In this document: one piece after another, positions 32,501 through 41,536 of the stretch
Layout of the letters: each line of letters starts with the position of its first letter
Numbering within the stretch: position 1 is the stretch's first letter
Assembly (NCBI RefSeq): GCF_946478785.1
Contig: NZ_CAMLDD010000021.1
Span: 35,620 to 99,619, forward strand
DNA from: an uncultured Flavobacterium sp.
Lineage (GTDB): Bacteria; Bacteroidota; Bacteroidia; Flavobacteriales; Flavobacteriaceae
Direction of reading: 5' to 3'
Length of the DNA stretch: 64,000 bases
Program-made: the position numbers and the translations under genes
The notes under the pieces: model-generated
The model's input: the letters and a program-made list of their open reading frames with translations, nothing else
What the model was told of the DNA's origin: nothing
Databases searched by the model: none

Positions 32501-33625
32501 TTAATTCTTTTTAACCTTCACCGGAGGAGCCACGAAATTCATTTCACTTTTCCCTAAATCTTTCGAAGTTGCGACTGCAATTCCGCGTTGTTCTGCCTTA
32601 TTTACGGCGCAATAAAAATGATACACAATTCCATCGTGTTTTACTACAAATGATTTGTGAGCAAACATATTATCATACGATTCCGATGATTCAATTAAAT
32701 TATCGCCTTTCCAATCGTTCCAATGGATTAAATCGTTCGATACAGCAAAGCGGTTAAATGCACCCTGATCCCAACCCGTCCAGAAAGCGCCAAAATAAAA
32801 CATCACCCAGGTATCGTTGATTCTTTGGATAAAAGCGTCGCCTGTAATTCCTTTATGGTTATTTAGCACTGGATTTTTACCGAAACGCTTCCATGTTTTC
32901 ATGTCGTTAGAAACGGCCATTCCAATTCGTTCTGCACCTTTAGCAGGGTTTATACTATCGCCCCGTGCATTGTAATACATGATAAAATTGTGTCCGGTCA
33001 ATTTCTCTTTGTCACGGATAATGCTGTTTTTATACATCGTACTATTGTCCCACCAGCTTACATCTTTGTCTTTTGGAGTCAAAACCGGATTTTCTAATCT
33101 TTGAAATTCGTGTGGTTTTGTCGGTGATTCCTTGGTGTATGCCATTCCGATTGACAATACTCCGGCTTCATAGCCTTTACTGTCTCCGCCAAAATAACTC
33201 ATCCAGTATTTGTCATCGTATTTTTCCCATTCGTAGCTTCCGCCCCAGGTTGGATCTTGCAGTGAAATATATCCCGCTTTTTGGTTCACATCCCAGTGTT
33301 TTTCGTTTTCGGAAAACGACATTACTTTTCCTAAATGTTTCCAATGCAATAAATCATCGCTTTCCGCCAGCCAGGTTTCGTACCCTCTTCCGTCATAAAT
33401 CAAATAGGTCATAAACCATTTTCCGCCTTTTCTGAAAACACTCGGGCAGTCCATTTTATAGGAGTTGTCCGTTGGCACCATTACCAAACCGTATTTGTAA
33501 GGCGTTTTGATTTCGTTGTAAATCTCCTGCATTACGGTTTCGTTGATTTCTCTTTTTTTATATTTGGTCGCGCAACTCGCTATTAGCAAAACTGTGATTC
33601 CAATTATGAGGTATTTAATTTTCAT
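32501..33625 (-). CDS. Five-bladed beta-propeller glycosidase-like lipoprotein (374 aa)
   Basis: 374 residues with a lipoprotein signal (LLIASC, Cys18). The sequence shows repeated propeller blades: MDCPSVFRKGGKWFMTYLIY, DLLHWKHLGKVM, DDKYWMSYFGGDS, FIMYYNARGD, DMKTWKRFGKNPVL, DAFIQRINDTWVMFYFGAFW and HKSFVVKHDGIVYHFYCAVN. Candidate catalytic acids are in the first-blade DCPS and in GDAFI. This is the GH43/GH117/GH130/GH137 superfamily fold, but I cannot place it in one family; GH137 includes an RG-II beta-L-arabinofuranosidase. It is a surface or periplasmic exo-glycosidase by context, next to a second propeller protein at 33796. Confidence 0.65.
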   Translation of the reverse strand: MKIKYLIIGITVLLIASCATKYKKREINETVMQEIYNEIKTPYKYGLVMVPTDNSYKMDCPSVFRKGGKWFMTYLIYDGRGYETWLAESDDLLHWKHLGKVMSFSENEKHWDVNQKAGYISLQDPTWGGSYEWEKYDDKYWMSYFGGDSKGYEAGVLSIGMAYTKESPTKPHEFQRLENPVLTPKDKDVSWWDNSTMYKNSIIRDKEKLTGHNFIMYYNARGDSINPAKGAERIGMAVSNDMKTWKRFGKNPVLNNHKGITGDAFIQRINDTWVMFYFGAFWTGWDQGAFNRFAVSNDLIHWNDWKGDNLIESSESYDNMFAHKSFVVKHDGIVYHFYCAVNKAEQRGIAVATSKDLGKSEMNFVAPPVKVKKN

Positions 33626-33672
33626 TTATTATGTTATTATAGCACACGGAGGACACGGATTTAAACCGACTT

Positions 33673-33787
33673 CTCGCAGATTTTATTTTTTGTTTCACGC
33701 AGATTTAAAAAGATTTTGGCAGATTGACGCAGATTTTAAATAAAATTAATCTGTGTCAATCTGTGTAAATTCGCCTCATCCGCGTTC
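33673..33787. repeat. Dispersed CGCAGATTT-type repeat array
   Basis: Modules CTCGCAGATTTTA, CACGCAGATTTAAAA, TTGGCAGATTGACGCAGATT and their partial inverse AATCTGTGTCAATCTGTGT lie in the gap between the two propeller genes. It belongs with 18799-18866. No gene is present. Confidence 0.75.
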
Positions 33788-33795
33788 CATTTTTC

Positions 33796-35478
33796 TTACT
33801 TCAACTCCTTCAATCGGGATTCCATTACCTCTTTGTTCAATTTTACTTTTACCATTCCTGTTGGGTGGAATCTTCTTTTTAAATCGATGGCGTTGTACAC
33901 AATCGTGTAAACGTCATTTCCTTCTGGGATTAAACACAAAGGCGTTCGCATAATATCCCACCATTTATCGACTTTGGTTTCTATAGGCAGATAGCGTGCT
34001 TCTCCCCAATTGATTCCGTCTTTCGAAAGTGAATATCCAATCATATTGGGTAAATGATGTCCCCAGCCTTCCGGACCTCCGTCAAAAATGGCGATATACA
34101 AGCCGTTTGGCAACTGACTCACAATCGGATTTTCGACAAATTGCGGATGTATCGTTTTGATCGGTTCCAAACCTTTGTTTAATCGTTTCCACGGACCTTC
34201 CAGACTATTCGATTCTGCCAAAGCTACAAACCAGCCTTTTCCTGATTTCTTCGGATAATCTGCCCAGGAAGCAAATGGATAAGCGCCACTGTAAAAACCG
34301 AAATATTTATCGCCGACTTTATACGGAAAAAACGAAGCCACTCCCTGACGACCTTCCCAAGGTTGTGAATCCAGGCCTGGTTCCATAATGATGCCTATAT
34401 CTTTGTATGGACCACCAATTCCGTTGATTCCTTCTACGGTTGATTCGCAACGCCAGATTCTTCCGAAAGAGTGATTCGGTTCTATTTCTTTATGAACGGT
34501 GTACGCCAAATAATAGCCGTACCATTTATTTGCTTTTTCATTAAAAACCGGCATATACGACCAAATTGCCGAACGTCGGTCGTTCATCGGATTATCATCT
34601 TCGGTAACGGCGTAAACTCCGCTAGCCTGATAAATCGTTGATTCTCTTTTCCAGTGAATGGCATCTTTACTGGTCCAATGCCCGATTTTAGTTTTGACAC
34701 GATCATAATAATAATCCACTCCTTTTTCGCCCGCTCTTTCTGTTGGAAACATATGATAGGTATCGCCTATTTTTACTACTCTTCCGCCTTCAAAACCGCC
34801 CTGAATACCTTCGGTTCCAGACATTCCTTCATCAATCACGGCTTTGTTTTCTCCACCAATAATTTCGAAAAGTGGTTTTTCATCTGAGAATCCTTCAATG
34901 ATATAGGTTGGATTCCATAGTTTACCGTCTAATAATTCGGCATTTCTGAATTCGATTTTTTGAGAAGCTTTTACCACTCCTAAAACGGCAAATAATCCTT
35001 TTCCCGGATTGATGTTTTGTGTTCCTTTTGAGTATGAAACTGCATAAACATTTACCGGAGGCAATCCTGTAATAGTCAATCCGTTTTCTAAAACCAATTT
35101 TGCATTTTGAAGTTTATCTGCTTGAAGATATTCTAAATTGTTTTCGTTAAAAACACCAATCAAAACCTGAACGGGTTCTTTGAATTTTAATTTTAAAGGC
35201 GCATTTGTTCCGTTTTTATATGTTGACAAAGGAAGTTCAACTCCTGTCAATCCTTGTAATTCCGACGCCAACTTAACAATATTGTGTTTGCTTCCTGAAA
35301 AAACGTGTGCGTATTGTGTTGTTTTGAAGGTTTTATAATTGGATTTTACCACTTCGAAAGAAGCGGGTTGCCAAGCTGATTTTTGTGCTTTTGCTGAAAA
35401 TTGAAAGCATATCAAAAACAACAATATTGAAGTTATTGTTAAAGGATTAAAGTGGTATTTTTTTATTTTTGAAAACAT
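33796..35478 (-). CDS. Beta-propeller glycosidase-like protein with an N-terminal extension (560 aa)
   Basis: 560 residues; signal peptide ending near residue 31 (FSAKAQ). Residues of about 35-195 form an extra alpha/beta domain (KHNIVKLASELQGLTGVELP, VQVLIGVFNENNLEYLQ). Residues of about 215-545 form a five-bladed propeller: GGFEGGRVVKIGDTYHMFPT, KIGHWTSKDAIHWKRES, RSAIWSYMPVFNEKANKWYG, VASFFPYKVGDKYFGFYSG, FVENPIVSQLPNGLYIAIFD and SKDGINWGEARYLP. Acidic residues at blade fronts (FEGG, IFDGG) fit a glycosidase active site, but the family is uncertain. It follows GH78 across a dispersed repeat. The N-terminal domain resembles the small domain that precedes some GH20/GH67-like enzymes, which is unusual in front of a propeller. 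Confidence 0.6.
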   Translation of the reverse strand: MFSKIKKYHFNPLTITSILLFLICFQFSAKAQKSAWQPASFEVVKSNYKTFKTTQYAHVFSGSKHNIVKLASELQGLTGVELPLSTYKNGTNAPLKLKFKEPVQVLIGVFNENNLEYLQADKLQNAKLVLENGLTITGLPPVNVYAVSYSKGTQNINPGKGLFAVLGVVKASQKIEFRNAELLDGKLWNPTYIIEGFSDEKPLFEIIGGENKAVIDEGMSGTEGIQGGFEGGRVVKIGDTYHMFPTERAGEKGVDYYYDRVKTKIGHWTSKDAIHWKRESTIYQASGVYAVTEDDNPMNDRRSAIWSYMPVFNEKANKWYGYYLAYTVHKEIEPNHSFGRIWRCESTVEGINGIGGPYKDIGIIMEPGLDSQPWEGRQGVASFFPYKVGDKYFGFYSGAYPFASWADYPKKSGKGWFVALAESNSLEGPWKRLNKGLEPIKTIHPQFVENPIVSQLPNGLYIAIFDGGPEGWGHHLPNMIGYSLSKDGINWGEARYLPIETKVDKWWDIMRTPLCLIPEGNDVYTIVYNAIDLKRRFHPTGMVKVKLNKEVMESRLKELK

Positions 35479-35529
35479 GATTTATATTTTTAAAAAAGAC
35501 TTTGAATTATTCCGATTACACGCAATCTT

Positions 35530-35617
35530 GTCATTTCGACGTTAGGAGAAATCACATGTGCTGAATCCGTGCAGTTCGTCGCTCTCTGGATGTGATTGCT
35601 TCGTTCCTCGCAATGAC
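35530..35617. repeat. GTCATTTCGAC/GAGGAACGAAGC mixed palindromic repeat
   Basis: The left arm GTCATTTCGACGTTAGGAGA with AATCAC pairs imperfectly with the right arm GTGATTGCTTCGTTCCTCGC with AATGAC. The centre is longer than in other copies (includes TGAATCCGTGCAGTTCGTCG). It fills the gap between GH78 and the 560-residue propeller gene. Confidence 0.8.
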
Positions 35618-35622
35618 AAAAA

Positions 35623-37806
35623 CTACAGCGCTTTATAACTTACTTTATACTCCACATTCGGTTTTACGATCAATTGGTATTTATTTTTGGCCAATTCCTT
35701 AATCGTTCCCGAATTGGTTTTCGGTTTGGTTTTACTTTCGAAAACCAATTTTCCTTCGCCTTCTGAGGCTTTTACTTTGATTTCTTTGGTACTACAATAT
35801 ACGGCAACTTCACCTTTTGGAGTTGGCACTTTTCCTTCCATCCATTGCTGTCCGCCTAAATTCGGTTTGATTTCATATTCGGCATAACCCGCAACGGTTG
35901 GTTTTACGCCTAAATAATATTTCCCAAGTAAATAAATCGGACTTGCTCCCCAGGCGTGGCAAAGGCTTTTCCCGTAAGGACGACCATACATCGTTAAATG
36001 CTCTGTTCCTTTTTTGTTTGGATTGTATTCTTCCCAGAAAGATGTTGCGCCCTCATTCAGCATTCCGCCCCAATAATCTTTCATTTCTTTTAAAACATAA
36101 TCCTGTTCTCCCATAGCACACAAAGCTTCCAGCTCATAAAAACGCATATAGGGCGTTGTGATTTGAAGAACATCTTTATTCAGCAGCACCTTATTTTTTA
36201 CACTTTGTTTTTGTTCTTCAGTAAAATAATTGAAAAAAATACCGAACATATTAGCATATCTGGTTACAATATCCTGCATTTTACCGTCGATACGCTGGTG
36301 CTTCATGACGTTTTCTTTCTTATCCCAAAAGACATCGAATAATTTGGTTTTTAAATCAGATGCTAATTTTTGATATTCTTTTTGGTCATCCTTTTGATCT
36401 GCTATTTCGGCACTAACTGCCATGGCTTCCAAACTTCTTGCCAAAAGCATCTGCTCAAAACTAACCTCGCCGGTTTTTGGCAATCCGTTTGCCCAGTCAA
36501 TAAAAACCCAATCTCCTTCTAATGGTTCCAGGAATCCGTTTTTGTTTCTTCTTTCTAAACAGAAATCCATCAATGATTTCATTCGGGGATAATACGTTTT
36601 GATAAATTTCGTATCGCCAGTATGTAAATAGTAATCGTAAACACCCACAAACCAATACAGCGAATAATCCATAATGATATTGACATGAGCCGTCACAGGA
36701 TCTTTTCCGCGAAGCGCTGCCATAGTTCGTTCTACAGAAGCCGAGTCAAAGAATAAATAATAATTCATTAAATAACTTTGATAAGCGTCACCTGACCAAA
36801 CCCAACGGTCGCGCTTGATTCCGTCTATAAAAAATTCGCGGGACGTTAAATGCATCGTGTAAGCCGACACATCCCAAATTTTATTCAATAATTGATCTGA
36901 AGATTTGAATGCACCACGATAATCTAATGGTAAATATTCATAAAGCATCGAAATAGAATCATATTTTACCCCTGCATCTGCCTGCACCTGAACATAACGG
37001 AAGGCTTTCGATCCATCGTGTGTGTAGGTTTCAGGCTGTTTTCCATCAAAAGATAAATGATCTAAAGTTTCACATCTCGCAGAATCCAGCGCTTCCTCAC
37101 GAGATTCTCCATAATAAAGTGCTAGTTTGCCTTTTCCTTTTAAACCGTGAATTTTAATATATCCAAAAGTTTCTTTACCAAAATCTACCAGCTGACCCGC
37201 TCCAATTTTCTCTATTTTTTTGGCGTTCCAGGGTGTGGTTGTCAGTTTAAATTCGGAAGGTTTACTCTCTGGCGAATTAAAATTCCAGGACCCAACAGGT
37301 ACCCAAGGTGTACCGGATTGTTGTGCTTTTCCATTTTCATCAATCCAGAGTTTATCTTCATTGGTCACCTTCCAGGAGGCATCAGATTTGACATAGTTAC
37401 CAGCAATATAAATAGCCGGCAGCACTTCCTGATTATACACTTTAAAAGAAATTTTGTGTTTCCCGGCAGGAATTTTTATCGATTTTGGCTGTCCATAAAC
37501 CTGAACACCATCTAAAAGTAATTGAAAAGGCCCTTCTGAGTAGATTTTCACCTCATCTGGTTTTGGAATGTCTACTTCTGTTTGAAAAGTTACCAAAGCA
37601 TAAGGACTGTAATATTGCCAAAGCGGTGGAAATACAGCTTCGCGTTCCGTGCGTCGTACCTGCATTTTATTGCTTAACCAAATTTCGAAATCGCCTGGAT
37701 ACCAAATCCATGTGGCAGGCTTATTTTCCTGAGCAAACAAAGCACACGAAGAAAATAAAACAATGAAAACAAATAGTTTTTTGAAATTTGGAAATCGATT
37801 TCTCAT
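35623..37806 (-). CDS. GH78 alpha-L-rhamnosidase
   Basis: 727 residues; signal peptide ending near residue 25 (CALFAQ). N-terminal beta-sandwich domains (TWIWYPGDFEIWL, YSEGPFQLLLDGVQVYG, VDFGKETFGYIKIHGLKG) precede the (alpha/alpha)6 barrel with GIKRDRWVWSGDAY at residues 329-342, where the conserved acid cluster of GH78 lies, and NEGATSFWEEYNP further on. The C-terminal GYAEYEIKPNLGG and PTPKGEVAV tail is typical of the family. It removes alpha-L-rhamnose from RG oligosaccharides. It is the first gene of the long minus-strand operon ending at CE12. The putative -7 box lies only about 20 bases before the ATG, giving a very short leader. Confidence 0.92.
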   Translation of the reverse strand: MRNRFPNFKKLFVFIVLFSSCALFAQENKPATWIWYPGDFEIWLSNKMQVRRTEREAVFPPLWQYYSPYALVTFQTEVDIPKPDEVKIYSEGPFQLLLDGVQVYGQPKSIKIPAGKHKISFKVYNQEVLPAIYIAGNYVKSDASWKVTNEDKLWIDENGKAQQSGTPWVPVGSWNFNSPESKPSEFKLTTTPWNAKKIEKIGAGQLVDFGKETFGYIKIHGLKGKGKLALYYGESREEALDSARCETLDHLSFDGKQPETYTHDGSKAFRYVQVQADAGVKYDSISMLYEYLPLDYRGAFKSSDQLLNKIWDVSAYTMHLTSREFFIDGIKRDRWVWSGDAYQSYLMNYYLFFDSASVERTMAALRGKDPVTAHVNIIMDYSLYWFVGVYDYYLHTGDTKFIKTYYPRMKSLMDFCLERRNKNGFLEPLEGDWVFIDWANGLPKTGEVSFEQMLLARSLEAMAVSAEIADQKDDQKEYQKLASDLKTKLFDVFWDKKENVMKHQRIDGKMQDIVTRYANMFGIFFNYFTEEQKQSVKNKVLLNKDVLQITTPYMRFYELEALCAMGEQDYVLKEMKDYWGGMLNEGATSFWEEYNPNKKGTEHLTMYGRPYGKSLCHAWGASPIYLLGKYYLGVKPTVAGYAEYEIKPNLGGQQWMEGKVPTPKGEVAVYCSTKEIKVKASEGEGKLVFESKTKPKTNSGTIKELAKNKYQLIVKPNVEYKVSYKAL
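37791..37802. promoter_or_regulatory. GAAATCGATTTC palindrome at the GH78 start codon
   Basis: A perfect 12-base palindrome within the first five codons of GH78, also present at 14674-14685, 52714-52725 and 56515-56526. It could be an operator acting just downstream of the transcription start; regulatory function is inference. Confidence 0.35.
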
Positions 37807-37824
37807 AAAAAGATATTTTGGGTC

Positions 37825-37880
37825 TAAAAATAAGTGTTCTTTTTACATTTGATAACCTGTACTGTCCTGTACCATCCTGA
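37825..37880 (-). promoter_or_regulatory. GH78 operon promoter with three CAGG repeats
   Basis: On the minus strand three phased elements, CAGGA, CAGGA and CAGGT (plus-strand ends at 37879, 37869 and 37859), repeat every 10 bases. Then come 22 bases and TATTTTTA (37832-37825), a one-mismatch -7 box. This is the clearest and longest version of the shared regulatory element. The ATG follows within about 20 bases of the -7 box. Confidence 0.65.
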
Positions 37881-38405
37881 AATTAACAAAATTTTTAACT
37901 TTAAAAAAATTAAATGTTATTAAAACAGTAAATACTCCTTAAAAGGAAACTTAAAAACAATAACCAAATGTAATTGTCTCAGTTTTGTTTACAATTCACT
38001 CAACCTTCAAGTAGCCGACATTAGAGACCTTTTTTATTAGCGACGTTTCAAAAAGGTATAAAATGAAAAAATAAATTTTCCCCTGTTTACGGATTATATA
38101 ATTAAGGATTATAGAAAAGAGTAGCAATTAATATTCTACTTGTGACATATTTTTCTTGATTAATTTTAAGTAAAATACTAAAATAAGTATCTAACCTTCG
38201 ATGATACTTTTACATTTTTCTTACAGCAGTTAGTAAATGAATACATCACTCCAGATAAGCGATTTCTAAATTTAAGAAGTGAATGAGGCCTTCTAATTCA
38301 GATTTATCGTTCTGTCATAACAAAAAAACAAGCTTCTATAACAAATTAAAAGTTTTGAATTATTTTCTAAAATACCTTCGTTGTATCAATTTAAACCACA
38401 AGATC
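37881..38405. other. Gene-free gap between divergent genes
   Basis: This AT-rich stretch lies between the GH78 promoter and the divergent decarboxylase gene. I see no gene or RNA. A weak candidate promoter for the decarboxylase is TTTTGA near 38353 followed about 15 bases later by TACCTTCG near 38372; the spacing is shorter than usual, so it is not called separately. Confidence 0.5.
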
Positions 38406-39776
38406 ATGGAAGCAACTAAATTCATTAAAACCAAACAATTATTAGGAGGCTGGTTACCCCAAAACCCAGAAATTATTGAAAATTGGATACTAAAAATCAA
38501 AGAATTTACCCAAAAGAATCCAACGCCACTAATTCCTGAAATTGCCGAATTTCAAAATATGGTGTATTCAGATCCTGTTTTGTATGCCAATGTACAGGGA
38601 ATGTTTGCCGAGGCTCATTTTTTAAAACAAAATACACCTTTGCAGTGGGAACCAGAACCTATGAATTTTGAGGATTTCCTTGTTTTACTGAACGGAATCA
38701 TGCAAACTGCTCCCGAAGCGTATCAAACAGGTCTCCCCGGAAATCAAACACCTGCAGGTATGATTGGCTTTCCTATTAATGCACTTTTGGCGTGGCCAAT
38801 GGCAACCAGTTTCGGGTATGATGTTTTTTCAAACATATTGGTCAATCAGCAGTTAAAAAAAATATTGAATTACTGGTCTAAATTTTTGACTACAGAGGAT
38901 TCACGTTATGTCTTGATAGAAAATGACCCTTCAGAAAATGTAATTGCATGGCTGAGCGAATTGGCACAATCGGAAATGATGAAAGTTGCCCAAGGGGCTT
39001 TAGGATTAGAACCGAATCCGATTCCTGTTGGTGCTACATTTTCTGATGTATTTCAGTCTGATCCTTCAGATCCTTATTATGGGTACAAAAGCTGGGACGA
39101 TTTTTTCACGAGATTGTTTTGCCCGGATGTACGTCCTGTTACAGCACCCAATGATGATTCTATTATTGTAAACGCCTGCGAGTCGGCACCTTTGCAAGTG
39201 GCGACCAATGTAGCTTTGTCGGATCAGTTTTGGTTAAAAGGACAACCATATTCACTAGAAAACATGATGAATTTTGATGCATTAGCACCTCAATTTGAGG
39301 GAGGAACAGTTTATCAGGCTTTTTTGAGTGCCTTGAGTTACCACCGCTGGCACAGTCCTGTAAATGGTACAATTGTAAAAACGGCTATTGTAAACGGTTC
39401 TTATTATTTAGAAAATCTATACCAGGGTTTCTATAATCCGGAGGGAGCAGATTCGAGTGCTCCTAACAATTCGCAACCCTTTTTAACTGCAGTTGCCACC
39501 AGAGTGGTTATATTTATTGAGGCAGATAATCCCGCCATAGGACTTATGTGTGTAATGCCTGTGGGTATGGCTGAGGTTTCCAGCTGCGAAATAAAAGTGA
39601 AAGCCGGTGACATTGTGAAAAAAGGCGATGAACTGGGTATGTTTCATTTTGGGGGTTCAACACACTGCCTGATTTTTAGACCAGGTGTTAATTTAGAGTT
39701 CAGCAATTATGAAACACCAGGCTTAGACGCTCCTAATAATATTCGAGTAAATACACAAATAGCAAAAGTGGCTTAG
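38406..39776 (+). CDS. Phosphatidylserine decarboxylase-family enzyme, PSDC-associated type
   Basis: 456 residues from ATG 38406 (MEATKFIKTK); the frame is open upstream to 38283 but that part has no credible start context. The N-terminal 200 residues resemble the PSD-associated domain; the catalytic part has FFTRLFCPDVRPV, ALSYHRWHSPVNGTI (the family's conserved His motif) and FHFGGSTHCLIF, where G-G-S-T is the self-cleavage site that makes the pyruvoyl cofactor. Unlike the membrane enzyme for lipid synthesis there is no transmembrane segment. Proteins with this added domain include decarboxylases of aromatic amino acids such as fungal PsiD, so the substrate may not be a lipid. It is an isolated plus-strand gene inside a pectin locus, ending at a shared terminator. 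Confidence 0.8.
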   Translation: MEATKFIKTKQLLGGWLPQNPEIIENWILKIKEFTQKNPTPLIPEIAEFQNMVYSDPVLYANVQGMFAEAHFLKQNTPLQWEPEPMNFEDFLVLLNGIMQTAPEAYQTGLPGNQTPAGMIGFPINALLAWPMATSFGYDVFSNILVNQQLKKILNYWSKFLTTEDSRYVLIENDPSENVIAWLSELAQSEMMKVAQGALGLEPNPIPVGATFSDVFQSDPSDPYYGYKSWDDFFTRLFCPDVRPVTAPNDDSIIVNACESAPLQVATNVALSDQFWLKGQPYSLENMMNFDALAPQFEGGTVYQAFLSALSYHRWHSPVNGTIVKTAIVNGSYYLENLYQGFYNPEGADSSAPNNSQPFLTAVATRVVIFIEADNPAIGLMCVMPVGMAEVSSCEIKVKAGDIVKKGDELGMFHFGGSTHCLIFRPGVNLEFSNYETPGLDAPNNIRVNTQIAKVA

Positions 39777-39838
39777 ACAGTAGGCTGTGAATTTTGATTT
39801 GAATGAAGTTATACCACTTAGAAATATAAAACAGTCTT

Positions 39839-39871
39839 TACCAAACCCCAACACTCTCCAAAGGGGAGGGA
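39839..39871. repeat. CTCTCCAAAGGGGAGGGAG-type dispersed repeat
   Basis: The palindromic core CTCTCCAAAGGGGAG, preceded by ACCCCAACA, resembles a short repeat I recall from Flavobacterium intergenic regions. It lies between convergent genes, just before the terminator. Confidence 0.5.
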
Positions 39872-39893
39872 GTTGATAGTGGATTAAGAATAA

Positions 39894-39924
39894 AAAAACG
39901 CTTCCTCGCAAAGAAAGCGTTTTT
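39894..39924. terminator. Bidirectional intrinsic terminator
   Basis: AAAAACGCTT (39894-39903) and AAGCGTTTTT (39915-39924) form a stem with an 11-base loop and T-runs on both strands. It lies between the convergent decarboxylase (plus) and symporter (minus) genes and should end both transcripts. Confidence 0.9.
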
Positions 39925-39947
39925 GAAATTTAATTTCCAACAGACCT

Positions 39948-41534
39948 TTAATGTCCATTAAAAATAACATAAAGTGCAATCATAACTACTGTTAGGAGCG
40001 CCCATAATATCTTGACTTGCTTATCAGGTTTTGCTGCAGGATTAATTCGCAATAAGGTCTGATGGTCTTTTTGGCCTGCTTTATCCGTAATGGTAAGGAT
40101 ATATGCCATTATGGAAAGTCCCACAAAAATGTAGAATGACAAAAGCAGGAAATGGGGCCAATTGTAAATTTTATTTGGAAGAACCCACAGATATAAAACC
40201 CCTGTTCCTAAACTGATAAATGTTCCTAAAGTCAAAGTTAAATTTGCAGCCCGTGCCGTTGTTTTATTCCAAAGTACACCAAACAAAAACACGACAGACA
40301 TTGGCGGCGCAATGAATCCTAAAACCGATTGAAAAACATCAAAAAGGTTCAGCCCTTTGATACTGTCAATCGCCAGCGTAATGAAAACAGACAATACAGA
40401 ACCGAATAAAACCACTAGTCTTCCTGTTTTAACAATTGTCTTTTGGGAAGCCTCAGGATGGTATTTTTTAACATAGATGTCCATCGTAAAAACGGTACTC
40501 AATGAATTTAATGCCGAACCAATGGTACTAATCAAAGCTGCAATCAGCACTACAATAATCAAACCTCTTAATCCCGCAGGAAAAAGCTGGGTTACCATTG
40601 TCATATAAGCCTCGTCGGGATTTTTTAACTCCGGGAAAAGTACAAAACAAACAATACCCGGCAAGATGAACAAAGGCACATCCAGAATTTTGAGCCATCC
40701 GATGAAATTAGCACCGAGCTGTCCTTCTTTTAAATTTTTAGCACCCAAAACTGACTGCACCATCGATTGATCGGTGCACCAGAACCAAACTCCCATAACA
40801 GGATATCCCAAAAGAATAGCGAGCCATGGGTAATTTTTATCATCAGCGGGAAGCAATAAATTCCAATAAGAACCCGGAGTATTGGCATATATTGCTTCCA
40901 GTCCTCCTGCTTTATTAACTCCAATAACCACTAACAGTAACGAAACAGCTATCAACAAAAGCATCTGAAAAACATTGGTGTACGCAATCGCTTTTAGTCC
41001 GCCTGCTGCCGCAAAAAATCCTGACATAATTACCATTGCTATTACCGAAATATACATTGGCAAATCTAAAAGCTGCATGACCAAAACACCTCCTGCAAAT
41101 AATGTCAGGGACAGCCAGGATATCAAAATGGTAATTAGAGTGTACCAAGCCAGAATATTTCGGGTTGAATCGCCAAAACGTTTCCCCATAAATTCTGGCA
41201 ACGTAAGGACTTTGGCGCCTAAGTATCTTGGCGAAAAAACTACTGCCAGTAACAAAATAAAGATGAAGGCATACCAGGCAAAATTACCCGCAACAATACC
41301 TGTCGTAAACCCCACACTTGCCGAGGCAATCAACATAGAAGGCCCAACATTTGTTCCCCACATATTTAAACCGATACTCGTCCAACCCAGTGAGTTACCT
41401 GCCAAAAACAAATTCTCATCTGATTTTTTGTTTTTGATAAATGAAATATAATAACCGAAAGCCAGTAATACCAAAAGGTAGCCTACAATAATAAGGTAAT
41501 CGACCGGTTCTAAAAAACTGCTAATTTGTCCCAT
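39948..41534 (-). CDS. Sodium:solute symporter (SSS/SLC5 family), sugar type
   Basis: 528 residues with about 13-14 hydrophobic segments, beginning FLEPVDYLIIVGYLLVLLAF and including FLAGNSLGWTSIGLNMWGTN, SASVGFTTGIVAGNFAWYAF, GVWFWCTDQSMVQSVLGAKN and LISTIGSALNSLSTVFTMDI, all typical of SSS sugar transporters in the inner membrane. Substrate is not evident; in this operon, behind a fucosidase-like/mutarotase fusion and an oxidoreductase, a released monosaccharide such as L-rhamnose, L-fucose or galactose is likely. Its start overlaps nothing but is only 2 bases after the Gfo/Idh/MocA stop, so it is co-translated with it. It is the last gene of the unit. Confidence 0.9.
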   Translation of the reverse strand: MGQISSFLEPVDYLIIVGYLLVLLAFGYYISFIKNKKSDENLFLAGNSLGWTSIGLNMWGTNVGPSMLIASASVGFTTGIVAGNFAWYAFIFILLLAVVFSPRYLGAKVLTLPEFMGKRFGDSTRNILAWYTLITILISWLSLTLFAGGVLVMQLLDLPMYISVIAMVIMSGFFAAAGGLKAIAYTNVFQMLLLIAVSLLLVVIGVNKAGGLEAIYANTPGSYWNLLLPADDKNYPWLAILLGYPVMGVWFWCTDQSMVQSVLGAKNLKEGQLGANFIGWLKILDVPLFILPGIVCFVLFPELKNPDEAYMTMVTQLFPAGLRGLIIVVLIAALISTIGSALNSLSTVFTMDIYVKKYHPEASQKTIVKTGRLVVLFGSVLSVFITLAIDSIKGLNLFDVFQSVLGFIAPPMSVVFLFGVLWNKTTARAANLTLTLGTFISLGTGVLYLWVLPNKIYNWPHFLLLSFYIFVGLSIMAYILTITDKAGQKDHQTLLRINPAAKPDKQVKILWALLTVVMIALYVIFNGH

Positions 41535-41536
41535 AA

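Noticed and set aside
37840..37850. TTTTTACATTT near the GH78 promoter as a third copy of the 31-base block
   Set aside because: Only the AT-rich 11-base end matches and its orientation and position relative to the -7 box differ; this is likely by chance.
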